NCBI RefSeq assembly: GCF_024586455.1
Contig: NC_065920.1
Span: 12,548,144 to 12,612,143 of the forward strand
DNA length: 64,000 bases
Reading direction: 5' to 3'
Source of the DNA: Bactrocera neohumeralis
Taxonomy: Eukaryota; Arthropoda; Insecta; Diptera; Tephritidae
Shown here: positions 48,466 to 58,860 of the stretch, one piece after another
Position numbering within the stretch: position 1 is the stretch's first letter
Layout: every line of letters starts with the position of its first letter
The notes under the pieces: generated by a model
Told to the model about the DNA's origin: nothing
Database searches by the model: none
What the model saw: the letters and a program-made list of their open reading frames with translations, nothing else
Made by a program: the position numbers and the translations under genes

Positions 48466-49095
48466 TCTGTAAGCTAACGCAATACTCAGCGCTTCGTAGC
48501 ATTTCGTTATAATCTAGCGTATTTACTACTGTGTCGCAGCAGTAGCACTTGACTAATAATATGGTAACTCTGCAATCCCATTTTCAGTTAAAATATGCAT
48601 AAATACATATGCACATATGCATTTATGTTTATAGCTACGGCCCTTTAACTAAACATTCTTACATGGATATAAACCACTTTTGCTCAATTGAGGACGCATG
48701 CAAGTACATACATGTGTGTATGTATTTGTACGGGGCAAAGATCTCAATCAACAAAGATGCATAAAAATGCATAAAGTGAGAGCAAAGAAAATTAAAAGTA
48801 AGACACCCCAAGAACGTTCTGCAAATGCATTCTAATGAATGCAAATGGCCAATAGTGGTGACTATTGTTGACAGAGCCATTTCGGACCAAGGCATGAATA
48901 CTGTACAGGCATGCACATGTAAATATGTATATGTAGTTGCCATTGCAAATTTTTTATGCATAAAAAGTGCTTACCGAAATTTTTATGCTTTCATTACAAA
49001 TGTCATAAAATGCAGTTACCAAAAGTTTACAAAGTTTTATGAGTGTGTGTGTTAGTGGTGTGAACAAATGGCGCCACAACTTGTTCCGTTTTCGA
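48466..49095. other. No feature recognised
   Basis: Unique DNA with CATA-like patches near 48710. Confidence 0.3.
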
Positions 49096-49099
49096 AAAA

Positions 49100-50290
49100 A
49101 ACTATTTTTTGTCTCTGGCGAGACCTTTTCGTTTTCGGAAAAAATTATTTTTTTCAATTTTTATGCAAAAAATATGATAAAGCCGTATTAAAAAATAAAT
49201 TTGGTATTGTTTAAATTTTTGATAAAAAAAAATTTCGTTAAAACTTTTTTGGAAAATATTTATTTTTTTGAAAAAAAATAAAAGTTTTTTGATAGTTTAA
49301 ACTTTTGAAAAATATATTCTTCATTAAAGAGTTTTTACGAAATTTTCTTTAAAAGCATTTTACAAAATATTTTTTTCTTAACGTTTTTTCAAAAAAAAAA
49401 TAAAAATAAAATAATATTTTTAATGTTAAGCCTTTGATAACAGCAAATATTTTTAATTATAAACCTTTTATGAAATTTTCCTTAAAAACCTCTGTTTTTT
49501 AAATTTTTTGATAGTTTTATTGTTTAAATTTAAAAAAAAAATATTCTTCATTAAAAACTTTTTGCGAAATTTTCTTTAAAAACTATTTGGCAAAAACAAT
49601 TTTTTTGGGTGTTTAAAAAACAATTTTATAGTTTTTGTTTAGTTTTTGATAAAAAAAATATTTTTCATTAAAAATCTTTCTTTTGCTAAATTTCTTTTTA
49701 ATGTTTTTTCTGAAAAAAAAAAATTCTATTCTTATTTTTAATGTTTTGATAAAAAAAATATTCTTCATTAAAAACTTTTTAAGAAATTTTCTCTAAAAAC
49801 CCTTTTAAAAAAATTTTATTTTATAGTTTTATTGTTTAAACTTTTCAAAAAAATATTCTTCACTAAAAACATTTTATAAATTTTTTTAAAAACACTATTT
49901 TTTCCTTTGGGTTTTAAAATTTTTTTTAGTTTTTTTGATAAAATTTTATTAAAAAATATTTTGCATTAAAAACTTTTTACGAAATTTTCTTTAAAAACCT
50001 TTTGCAAAATATTTTTTCTTCGGGTTTTTTTTTTAATTTTTTTAAGTTTTATTTTTAAGCTTTTGATAAATAAATATTTTTCATTAAAAACGTTTTACGA
50101 TTTTTTTTTCTAAAATATATATATAATAAATATATAATAATAATAATAGATATAATATAATATCTAAAATATATATGTATGTATACCTATTTTTCTTTTA
50201 TTTTTTTCTGTTAATTTTATTTTTTTAATTTCAAATTTTTTTAATTTTTGATCAAATTATATATTTATTTAATTAAATTTTAAATTTTTT
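49100..50290. repeat. AT-rich degenerate tandem array, period about 110 bp
   Basis: The phrase TTCATTAAAAACTTTTTACGAAATTTTC, followed by TTTAAAAACC..TTTTTT and GTTTAAA.TTTTGATAAA, recurs about eight times (near 49322, 49455, 49546, 49657, 49768, 49860, 49963 and 50078). The block ends in a TA-rich run at 50115-50175. No ORF. Confidence 0.75.
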
Positions 50291-52260
50291 ATAAACAAAT
50301 TTTTGATGTCCTCTAAGTAGCATACTTTAATGTGCTAAATCCCTGCTTAGCTGATGTATAAAAAAATATGGCAAGTGGTCAGCGGTGGTCGCTAAACATG
50401 GCCTAAAATGTCATAACTCATAAGCGAAATTTCGCCATTTTTGTGGTAAGTGTTGCATGCAGCACACATGTCGAAATGGTTAGTGTTAATTTTACAACAA
50501 TTAATACGCTTTCAGTAACTTTGTTTTTGTAATTACTATACTCGATTAGAGGTTAATGAAGCACAGAACAAATATTATCTAAAGGGTGGCATAATAGGAG
50601 CTTTTAACAAATTTTTAAACTTTTTAGAGTTATTCTTTATACAAAATCAACTCAAATATATTAAAATGAAGCTTATATGTGTATTTATTTTCTACAAAAA
50701 AATATAGCAAATTCCCCCAAACTCGCACTAAACACCCTTTTATCACAATAAAGTTATTCAAAAGTGTGTCTGTGTGTGTCTCGCAAATCGCCAGTCAACA
50801 CAACGACCACGTGTGCCCACAAACTAAACACAGCAGCCAAACAAGTAAACAAGCGTATAGCACGTGCTTACTTCGACACATCCTGTAAACATGCGCGCTA
50901 CAATACTAAATGCTCTCGCCAATTACTCGCGCGCATACCAACACACACACTCACTCACATCTCCCCCTCCAAAACTTTGACCACCCACACTCACGCTCTC
51001 CCGCAAGGCTGTGGATGCATTGCGGTCCCTCGGCTTGCTTTGTTTGTCCTCTGCATTTACAGTATCTCCTCAACCCCTGTGAAAATTCAATTTTTATTTA
51101 TTACCTACCCAAACGACCGGGCCAAAGGACACACCACATACAGCCACCAGTGCCAGCTGAGCGTCCGACTGAGCCGCAGCGCGGCGGAGAGACAGGCAAC
51201 TCCATCCTCGGCATGCAATGACGGCGGCGTCCAAGTCCACTTGGCGAAAAAATGTGCAACACTTGACTCTTTCTCTGGATGTGGAGTAAGCAAGATAAAT
51301 ACAAGTTGCGAAACATCCGCAAGATGCCAGAAAAGCAACTAACGGCACAATAGTACTGGCAAGTAAGATGTTGATGAAAGTTTGAGTGGCGCGCCGATGA
51401 AAGTATGACAAAAACCCGGGGAGACTTTGTCAATGCGTAGGCATCAGCGATATGAGCATAGATATGTATGCGCCATACATAAGTTTATATATACATACAT
51501 ATGTATATTTTGCTTTGTTTTATGGCATTCCCGTAAATGTCTTAGTTTAAGGAAATTTGGCAAACGGATCACGTGCAGTTTTGACTTGAAGAAAGTACGA
51601 GTGCGAGGTTAGTGTTGTACAAAAAAAAAGCATATCTAATAGAAAGTACGTAAAGGGTAAAATAATTGTATGAATAAATAATACGAGGATTTAAGAAACT
51701 AAGTGAAGTCAAAATCATAAAAAATATATTTATAAATTATGTTAGAAATCATGTTAATTCAAATTTTAGCTGTATTATCATCTAAAAGACAGGTTTACTA
51801 TGAGTCAATACAACAACAACAATGTGTAAATCAAATTCCAAACCTTTATTATAGACGTTCCAGGAACAGAAAAATGCTTCAGCTGTAATCAGACGATCGG
51901 TTTCTAACTCTTTTGTAAATTAAGTTTACACTAGTTTTACAAATATTTCCAATCAGTTCTGGTACAACCGTTTTTCGGCAATAAAATTGGAGGAATCGCA
52001 AGTTACAAGTCTTCTCCGATATTTTGACATTCCTAGTTGCTAGTCAAGTCGAATGGCATTTGATAAGGGAGACAATACAATAGTATAGTTGTACAACAAT
52101 AACGACAACAGAGATGTCAAATGAAGTTATACCCGTTAGAATTAAGACACATTTTTCTCAGTGTAAATTTTCATAACGTCACAAAGAGGGTCAATAGGGA
52201 AAAGTTTGTCAGTACACTTACAAAATAAAAATATTTTCCTTAAGTCATATCTGTCGCTCC
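50291..52260. other. Intergenic, exon-like patch but no gene proven
   Basis: 50.75-51.42 kb is GC-richer with long overlapping ORFs on both strands (192 codons plus, 110 minus). They start in CA-rich DNA and show no motif, so I make no call. 51.6-52.26 kb is unique AT-rich DNA. Confidence 0.3.
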
Positions 52261-52264
52261 TTCT

Positions 52265-52690
52265 TGGCTCTACGACGAACTAGCTCGCTTTTTGGCAGCG
52301 TGCAAGATGATGGGGCCAGAACCATGCATTTCAGTGGGGTCGCACACTCTAAAGGAGCTGCTCCGCACGGAGGAGAGAGTAGGGAGAGAACACAATTGGC
52401 AGCAGGGAGTAGGAATGCGTCATGCCAAGCTACCCTTGGAAGGGTACAACCTTTTAAGGTGTAAGAAAATGATCAACCTCTTGCGCAAACTACCGGCTCT
52501 GCGAACATAGAACATGAAATTCCAGAGCACCTGATTCTGGATTGCTCAGAAATTTGTAGAAACAGGCTCAAGGCCCTAGGTTTCATCTATGTGGACAGGG
52601 ATCACATCACTTCAGTCGCGTCCTGCAGGCTCCTGGAATTGTTCAGGATGTTGGACCTTTATGACCATATATGACATAGACCATAGATCG
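52265..52690 (+). mobile_element. LINE C-terminal fragment
   Basis: Plus-strand frames read LLRTEERVGREHNWQQGVGM and, after a shift, EHLILDCSEICRNRLKALGF then VDRDHITSV. Nearly the same series is found at 62750-63070, including GGGAGAGAACACAATTGGCAG versus GGGAGAGAACGACATTGGCAG. EHL-L-C is the zinc-knuckle tail of these LINEs. Confidence 0.75.
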
Positions 52691-52809
52691 CGGTACAAGT
52701 CCCCAATTTTACTATCTCTCTATCTATCTACTCTCTCTCTCTTGGCATGTATGTATATCGGCTACCATAACATTCTTTCAGATTTTTCAAAACTTAAACA
52801 ATAAACAAC

Positions 52810-53040
52810 AAGAAAAAATGTTAACTTCGGTTGTACCAAAACTATCGTAACTTTTACAAATACAATATATTCCTTATAAGGATTGTGATCGGTCAGTTTG
52901 TATGGACTTATATTCTATAGAGCATCGATCTGAACGATTTCTTCGAACAGTGCGTCATTACTTTACACAATAATTAATGTCAAATTTCTTGAAGATATCT
53001 CTTCAAGTGAAAAAGCTTTCCATACAAGCACTTTATTTCA
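52810..53040 (-). repeat. Dispersed fly repeat fragment
   Basis: AACTTCGGTTGTACCAAAACTATCG, CAGTTTGTATGG, CAAATTTCTTGAAGATATCTC and CTTTCCATACAAG are shared with 45.2-45.9 kb. Confidence 0.65.
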
Positions 53041-53259
53041 CTGTGACTTACTAATATTTTCGATGCATTTACACTTGAAAACATTATTATTGTATCGCAA
53101 ACAGAAAATTAAACTTTACCGTGTACACCTTTAGACATTCTTACTGACAACTTATGCCGTAGTGAGAGTCGCATAGCACAATCAAGAGAGAGATAGAGCG
53201 GCAACTAACATGCGGCTGTATGAGAACTTTGAGGAGAATGAGACAAAAAGAGACACGTT

Positions 53260-54940
53260 GGGTTAAGTACAAACCAATTTGCGACTATTTTTTGGCCACA
53301 TACGACGATGCACTGCTAGAACAACAACACCAGAAACAACAAGACGATGTCGCAACGCGATGATGACGCGCCAACAACGACGACCGACTACGATTTGGCC
53401 GACTACGCAAGGCGATTGCGACTGCGACAGCGGCCGGCCGTTTGCTGTTTGCCGTTTGGCAGGCCAAACCGAAACAAACCGAGCCATGGCACGGCAGTCG
53501 TCAGTCAGTTGGCCAACAAAGTAGCAGCAGCCAACAACGTGTGGTGTGCCTGCTTGGCACCGAAAGTGGCGGTGTGCCCTTCGGGCGATTTTCTTGGATC
53601 GCAACGCATCCAAGAAAATCGCCAACACGGCAGCCAGAAAAATACGGGCAGCAACAACAACAAACAGCAGCAAATCACTAAACACAGGGGGAAAAAAATC
53701 AGCAAAAAAATAAAACATATATTTCGTCTTCATTGTTTGGCGATTCAGTTTTATTTTCCAACAACCTCTGGCCAAGAGAGCAGCTGTTCAAGTGATGTGA
53801 TGATGTTGTGATCCAAGTCCAAGAATTAAGACAAACACACAGTGTCGGGTTAAGCAATGTGCAAGACATAACGGTATATGTCGTGTGTTTGTGTTGCTTA
53901 TTGGCGATGACAATTGCAGCACTTGGCCAACAACTCAAAAAGTCATCAAGAAATGTCATGAAGTGGCAAAGAATATGATGCCAACGGCCAGCCAACACAC
54001 ACGCACACACACACACGCTGGTGGAACGTGCAGACGATTAGCCAAGTCCAAATCCGGTGTTGGCCAACAGGCGATAAGAAAACAATAACAACAACAAATC
54101 GCAGACAACAGTCAACCACGACGCTGGAGGTGATCGCGGCCAAAAACAACAGCCGGTGGAGTTTAAGTACCACGCCAGTGAAGTGTTTGCTAAATGCCGA
54201 CCGGAAACTAACGGAAATTCTATTGACCGACTTTGTCAGTTGCCCGTCAGCAAGGACGTCGTGTTGGTGCCTACGTACAACCAACTACCAACAACAACCG
54301 GGAAAGTAGCAATTAAAAATACGTCCGTCTCAATCATGCAGCTACCAACAGTGCGCGTCGCACGTCAACAGACGCACACGTTGGTCGAACGCACGCACCA
54401 GCCCACCTCCCTGCCATAACGGCACGCTGTCGATAGTAAGGGTTCAATTAAGTTTTCGATGAAATGGCGCAGGTGGAGTTCAAGTTCCGGTAGAATGCTG
54501 GCTATAACGAACACCCCAACCCACACCTGACTGGCAAAAAACAGTCTAGCGGCAGACAGCTGCTGGCTAAAACCCAAATCAAGCCATTGTTTCACTTTTT
54601 TTGGCAACTGTCAACGCCAAATTATGAAGTCGCAGCGTTGTGCTTGCGAAATGTCAACACCGCATCAAGCCAAGTCGAGCCAAACTAGACGGCCACAGCT
54701 CCAACACTCTACAGCAGTGGCCAATTGGCTGGAAAATCAAAGTCAGCTGGACTTTGGAGCGTTGCAAACACGCATAACGCTGGCGTACGCGCTGAAGGCT
54801 GCACACGCGTGGCTCACAAGTGAACTGTGCGCGACAAAGCGGGAAATCGAGAGCATAAACGTTTTCGAAAATATTCAAAAATATTCAAAAACCTTCAAAA
54901 ACATACGCGTAGCAATAAAATATAAATTAGTTAAAAATAA
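53260..54940. other. GC-richer CAA-rich block, possible 5' leader or exon
   Basis: Stands out from its AT-rich surroundings. It has CAACAACA and CAGCAG runs, a perfect hairpin at 53584-53623, a CA microsatellite at 53996-54023 and long overlapping ORFs on both strands (154 codons at 53347 plus, 170 at 53263 minus). The most protein-like frame is on plus, about 54090-54419 (FKYHASEVFAKCRPETNG, then CQLPVSKDVVLVPTYNQLP). It has no upstream ATG and a stop just before the CAA run. It could be the first exon or leader of a developmental gene; no family recognised. Confidence 0.3.
53584..53623. other. Perfect 16-bp inverted repeat (hairpin)
   Basis: Arms GGCGATTTTCTTGGAT (53584-53599) and ATCCAAGAAAATCGCC (53608-53623) are perfectly complementary around an 8-nt loop CGCAACGC. 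Too short for a usual pre-microRNA. It could be a structured leader element or a recent inverted duplication. Confidence 0.8.
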
Positions 54941-55343
54941 ATAACCGTTAATAGCAGTAGTGGACTTTCATCGCATTAACGTAGTTTTGAATAAAGTGCT
55001 GAAACAACAACAAAATGTAGTCGCTTAGTCTACACTCACCCGAAATTATGTAACAATAATCGACATGTAATTATAATTCGACAATTAAAAAAGACAATTA
55101 CATAATACTGTAAGTGTAGTGAAACTAGAACAGGCATATAACGGTAAATAAACTTAAATCATACATATGTGCAATATTAGTTTCGTATGTAAGCATAAAA
55201 AAGCCACAATTTTCTAACCAAGAAATTGTTAAAAAATATGAAATATTGAACAGTAATAAATTAAATCATTAATCAAAATACATATATATCATATATCAAC
55301 TATAATCTATATATAATCAGTTGGAAAGCAAACATTTACTTAC
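54941..55343. other. No gene seen; intron side of the 55.4 kb exon
   Basis: AT-rich, beginning with the donor GTAAGT (minus strand) at 55343. No following exon was recognised. Confidence 0.3.
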
Positions 55344-55476
55344 ATAATCGCAACGATCATGATGCAACCTCGGTGAATTGTCGCGAAACCAGTTATTAGT
55401 GTCGGTGTCAAAACCGAAATGTACACGCTGATAAAAATAGTACCGCAATTCGCCCACAGCAGTTGGATGGAATTTC
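55344..55476 (-). CDS. Internal exon (44 codons) of an unidentified protein-coding gene
   Basis: On the minus strand a strong acceptor (TTTTTGTTGCTTCAG) is followed by 133 nt open in one frame, and then a consensus donor GATTAT|GTAAGT. The frame gives one carried-over base, then KFHPTAVGELRYYFYQRVHF and GFDTDTNNWFRDNSPRLHHD, then RCDY. It is rich in aromatic residues, His and Trp, unlike translated AT-rich or repeat DNA, and ends in phase 0. I recognise no family with confidence. It looks like part of a folded extracellular or enzyme domain with one Cys. Neighbouring exons must lie across long introns; the mariner at 55.6-56.6 kb would sit in the upstream intron. Not a repeat seen elsewhere in the window. 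Confidence 0.7.
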
Positions 55477-55619
55477 CTGAAGCAACAAAAATATCAGAAT
55501 TCTGGTGAGCTAAATATATAAAAAATAAAATTTAATAATAAAAATTAACAGAATACATACTATAGAAATGTTATAAATATGCTAGAGAGGTTCGAGGTTC
55601 CCTACTTTTTTAAACATAC

Positions 55620-56630
55620 AACACATAAACCTCGAATTTAATGGGGAATGTTTATTATCATTCGAAAGAACGTTATTTGGCATTTATTTTTTGAAGATTA
55701 TCTTCTTTAAATTTTGGCCGCAGCCAAGTCTCAGATGGTCCAAACGTTGAATCCAATTTTCGATGACTCACATTTCGACTGGTAACTGGCGAATGGCACG
55801 CGTGATGATTTGCTCCAAGGCCTTAATCGAATTCGGAGTATCCGCATAGACTTTAGACTTTTACATATTCCCACAGAAAAAAGTCTAACGGTGTGATATT
55901 ACACGATCTTGTTGGCCAATCGACTGCCCCAAAACGTGAAATTATCCGTTCACAGAAGTGTTCTCTCAATATATTCATTGATTGATGTGTGTGATTGTGG
56001 GAAGTGACGCCGTCTTGTTCAAACCAAATGTCGTCGAGATGACGAGCCTCAATTTCAGGCAATAAACAGTTATTTTGGCTCGATAACGGTCGCCATTCTC
56101 GGTTACGTTCTTATCGGCATTATTTTAGAAGAAATATGGATCGATGATTCCACTGGCCCACAAACTATCTTGAATCTTTTTAGGTTGCTCTTCGTCCCAA
56201 ATGCGGCAATTTTACTGGTTTACATACCCATTGAGCCAGAAGTGGGCCTCATCTCGTAGGATCTTCTTGGGTAGGTCGAGTGGCTTCAGTTCTTGCACAA
56301 GTGGTATTTTATACGTTTTCAATTTAATATCTCGACCTAAAAAGCGCCAATTGTTCCACGGTCTTCGTATACACTCACTTCGAGCTGAATGTGGTCTATT
56401 CGGTCAAATATTATCTAATAATGAGTGCTGGGCCTCAAGATGGGTGGTGATTTTGGGAATAATACGTGATAGCCGATTATGTTGAGTATTAGTTGAGTGA
56501 AGTGCGCGAAACACATTCTTTACAGAACGTAATAAAATTGAAAGATTTGTAAATTCACGAATAATCTGTCAAAAATTGACAGATGGCTTTTGGCTATTGA
56601 AGAATGTGCCTCTACTTGGATCACCCGACA
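55620..56630 (-). mobile_element. Mariner-like (DD41D-type) element, inactive
   Basis: The minus strand encodes, from about 56062, MPEIEARHLDDIWFEQDGVT with the second catalytic D, then ERIISRFGAVDWPTRSC and ITPLDFFLWEYVKV with the third D at about 55873. 42 codons lie between these two Asp; the 16.5 kb copy has 41. Then VYADTPNSI and a C-terminal part, and TGATCCAAGTAGAGGCAC at the leader end (about 56625), shared with the fragment at 23.3 kb. Frameshifts and stops show it is dead. It lies in the putative upstream intron of the 55.4 kb exon, same strand. Confidence 0.8.
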
Positions 56631-56639
56631 GTATTGAAG

Positions 56640-58112
56640 AACTTATCGCAAAGTGTTTATTTTAATGAAAATTGATTATTCATATTGAAATTCGCTACAA
56701 ATAGTTAAAAGAAAATTAATATGGGGTGATATTATCGCCGAGAGGCAGAAATAACGATCGATTTTTTGACAATTAATTAAGAAAGCATTTACTGTTTTTA
56801 TTATCCCCAAAATTTGCTTAAAAATGCTTTTCATAGAGTTTTAGTATGCATTCTCGATGTAGAAGGAAAAAAGCTAGATTTAGATTTCTTCAAATTTCTA
56901 GACCAGAATACCCCCTTATGTTTCAAAAAAGTTTGTTTTTTAATTTTATTTTAGTTGAATGATAAAGCTCAAGGCATACAAACGTAAGATTGACAGAATT
57001 TGTGAAATCGTGCCTGTCAAAAATTGATCAAAGTTATTAGTGGGTTTTTCGTACAGACTTCTTGAGTTCCTATCAATCATTACAAAATGTTTTCATCAAG
57101 TGTGCATTCCGACAGCAAACCTCTGAGTAAATTTCTGCATTTCAAATAGGTACTCATAAAGGTGCTTCAAAAAAAAATTTGAATTTTTTTTTCAACTCTT
57201 ACCCCCTCAAATGTTAGTGATTGACAAAAAAAATACCCCCTCAAGCCAGGCGCTGTAGATTAACTCTTAGGGGTAGCCTTTTTTACATTTAACATAGAAA
57301 TTTTCGTTTCTCCATTCAAACTAAAATTGCACCAATTAATTTTCGTTTCTCAAAAATAACCATTCAAACTTAAAAAATTCCCGCGACAAAATTATTATTC
57401 TCAGAAAAGTTTTTTAGAAGAAAGAAGTGATACAGTTATATCGTTTTCAAAAGCATAGAACTGCACGCATGGAAGTCACCAATCACATGTCTACTTATAT
57501 GTAGGCATATCGCTCATATGTATAACTAAGCAGAAGAGCACGACTACTCGGCGCCGTCATAAATATTTATTTCGCCATATGACGCCTCGACAAATGTTAT
57601 GCATTTGCCGCTGTAATAAATTTGCAAACGCATCGAGCATAGCATGGCTGAGCTGAAAGTATTTCTGCACTTCTACTTCAGGCTGCAGGCTTCAGATCAG
57701 TATTTTGTCTTAAGTTAAATGCTAAATTCAAGTCTTCAAATACCATAACAGCAATTGGTGACTTTAAAACTTCGAAAAATCAAAAGCAAACTCAATTTAT
57801 GCCTGTTGATATTTTACAGATAAATATACAAAATAATATTAACAGATTGACAAATAAAATTTAGTCGTATACTATATGCCCATATGCATATATTATATAT
57901 ACAATCATAAATATTCTTTTTGAAAGCAAAAATATGCGGGGGAGTCATGTTTTCATGCGATTGTGAACGCGAACATGCATTCGCGTTTTGTTGTTGTCAT
58001 ATTCGATACACAGCGATGGAAAGCGAAAAATTACATAAAACCGAAATTTATTATTACAACTTGTGTTGTTATTGTTGTAGCTTTAAAAAATTTTAATGTG
58101 CGCACTAAACGG
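56640..58112. other. Intergenic or intronic, no gene seen
   Basis: Unique AT-rich DNA. A small hairpin AACGCGAA-CATGCA-TTCGCGTT lies near 57967. Confidence 0.3.
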
Positions 58113-58154
58113 GGCGTATGAGTGATATTAAATAAGAAATATTACTCATACGCC
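58113..58154. other. 17-bp inverted repeat (hairpin), one mismatch
   Basis: GGCGTATGAGTGATATT (58113-58129) pairs with AATATTACTCATACGCC (58138-58154) around an 8-nt loop, with a single mismatched position. The arm core TTACTCATACGCC recurs at 34272-34284. Confidence 0.75.
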
Positions 58155-58204
58155 ATGGTAAGCTGTACATAATACATTTAATAGGCATATAAATGCTTAC
58201 ATAA

Positions 58205-58860
58205 ACAGAAAAAAGAAAAATAAAAGATAGCGAAAAGGTGACAATATTGATGAGTTGACCATTATATTTTGGACGATATAGCCATATCCGCTGTTTATCG
58301 ATCTGTTTATCGATCTGCCTCTCCGTCTGTCTTTATGTCTGTTATACATGAAAAAGCCCATCAGTTTTTGAGATATCAATCTGAAATTTTGCACTCGTAT
58401 TTTTCTTTTCAAGAAACTACTCGTTTGTCGGAATAGCTGATATAGCTGCCATACAAACTGAACGATTGGAATCAAGTGCTTGTATGGAAAACTTTTTCAT
58501 TTGACAAGTTATCTTTGAAAAATTTGGCATGGAGTATTATACAAAGCAATGCCACAATCTGTTAAGAAATTGTTTATATTGGACTACTTTTGCATATAGC
58601 TGCCATACGAATTGTTCGACCAAAATTAGCTTCTTGTTTGAAAATATTTTTTATTTGACTTAATATCTTCAATAAATTTTGCTCGAATTATTCCTAAAGG
58701 CAACACTTCTAAATGGTAAGAAATTGTTTATAGAAATATAGCTGCCATACAAACTGAACGATCAAAATCAAGCTAAGGATCTTTTTAAAATTTTTCATGC
58801 AATAAGAAATGCATTTGTGAAGGCTATGAAGCGTCATTGTAGCCGAAATTAATATTTCTA
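58205..58860 (+). repeat. Dispersed fly repeat with CATACAAACTGA phrases
   Basis: Contains CGATCTGCCTCTCCGTCTGTC, TTTTTGAGATATCAATCTGAAATTTTGC, three copies of GCTGCCATAC.AA.TG (58446, 58601, 58741) and TTGTATGGAAAACTTTTTCATTTGACAAG. The ~150 bp internal spacing agrees with the monomer at 45.2-45.9 kb. Confidence 0.75.

Noticed and set aside
50764..51342. 192-codon plus-strand ORF, the second longest ORF in the window
   Set aside because: Starts in CA-rich repeats, overlaps 105-110 codon ORFs on the other strand, and shows no motif, signal peptide or splice context.
53347..53811. 154-codon plus-strand ORF and 170-codon minus-strand ORF over the same DNA
   Set aside because: Mutually overlapping open frames are explained by stop-poor CAA/GC-rich DNA. 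The hairpin is also translated in frame without any sign of protein constraint.
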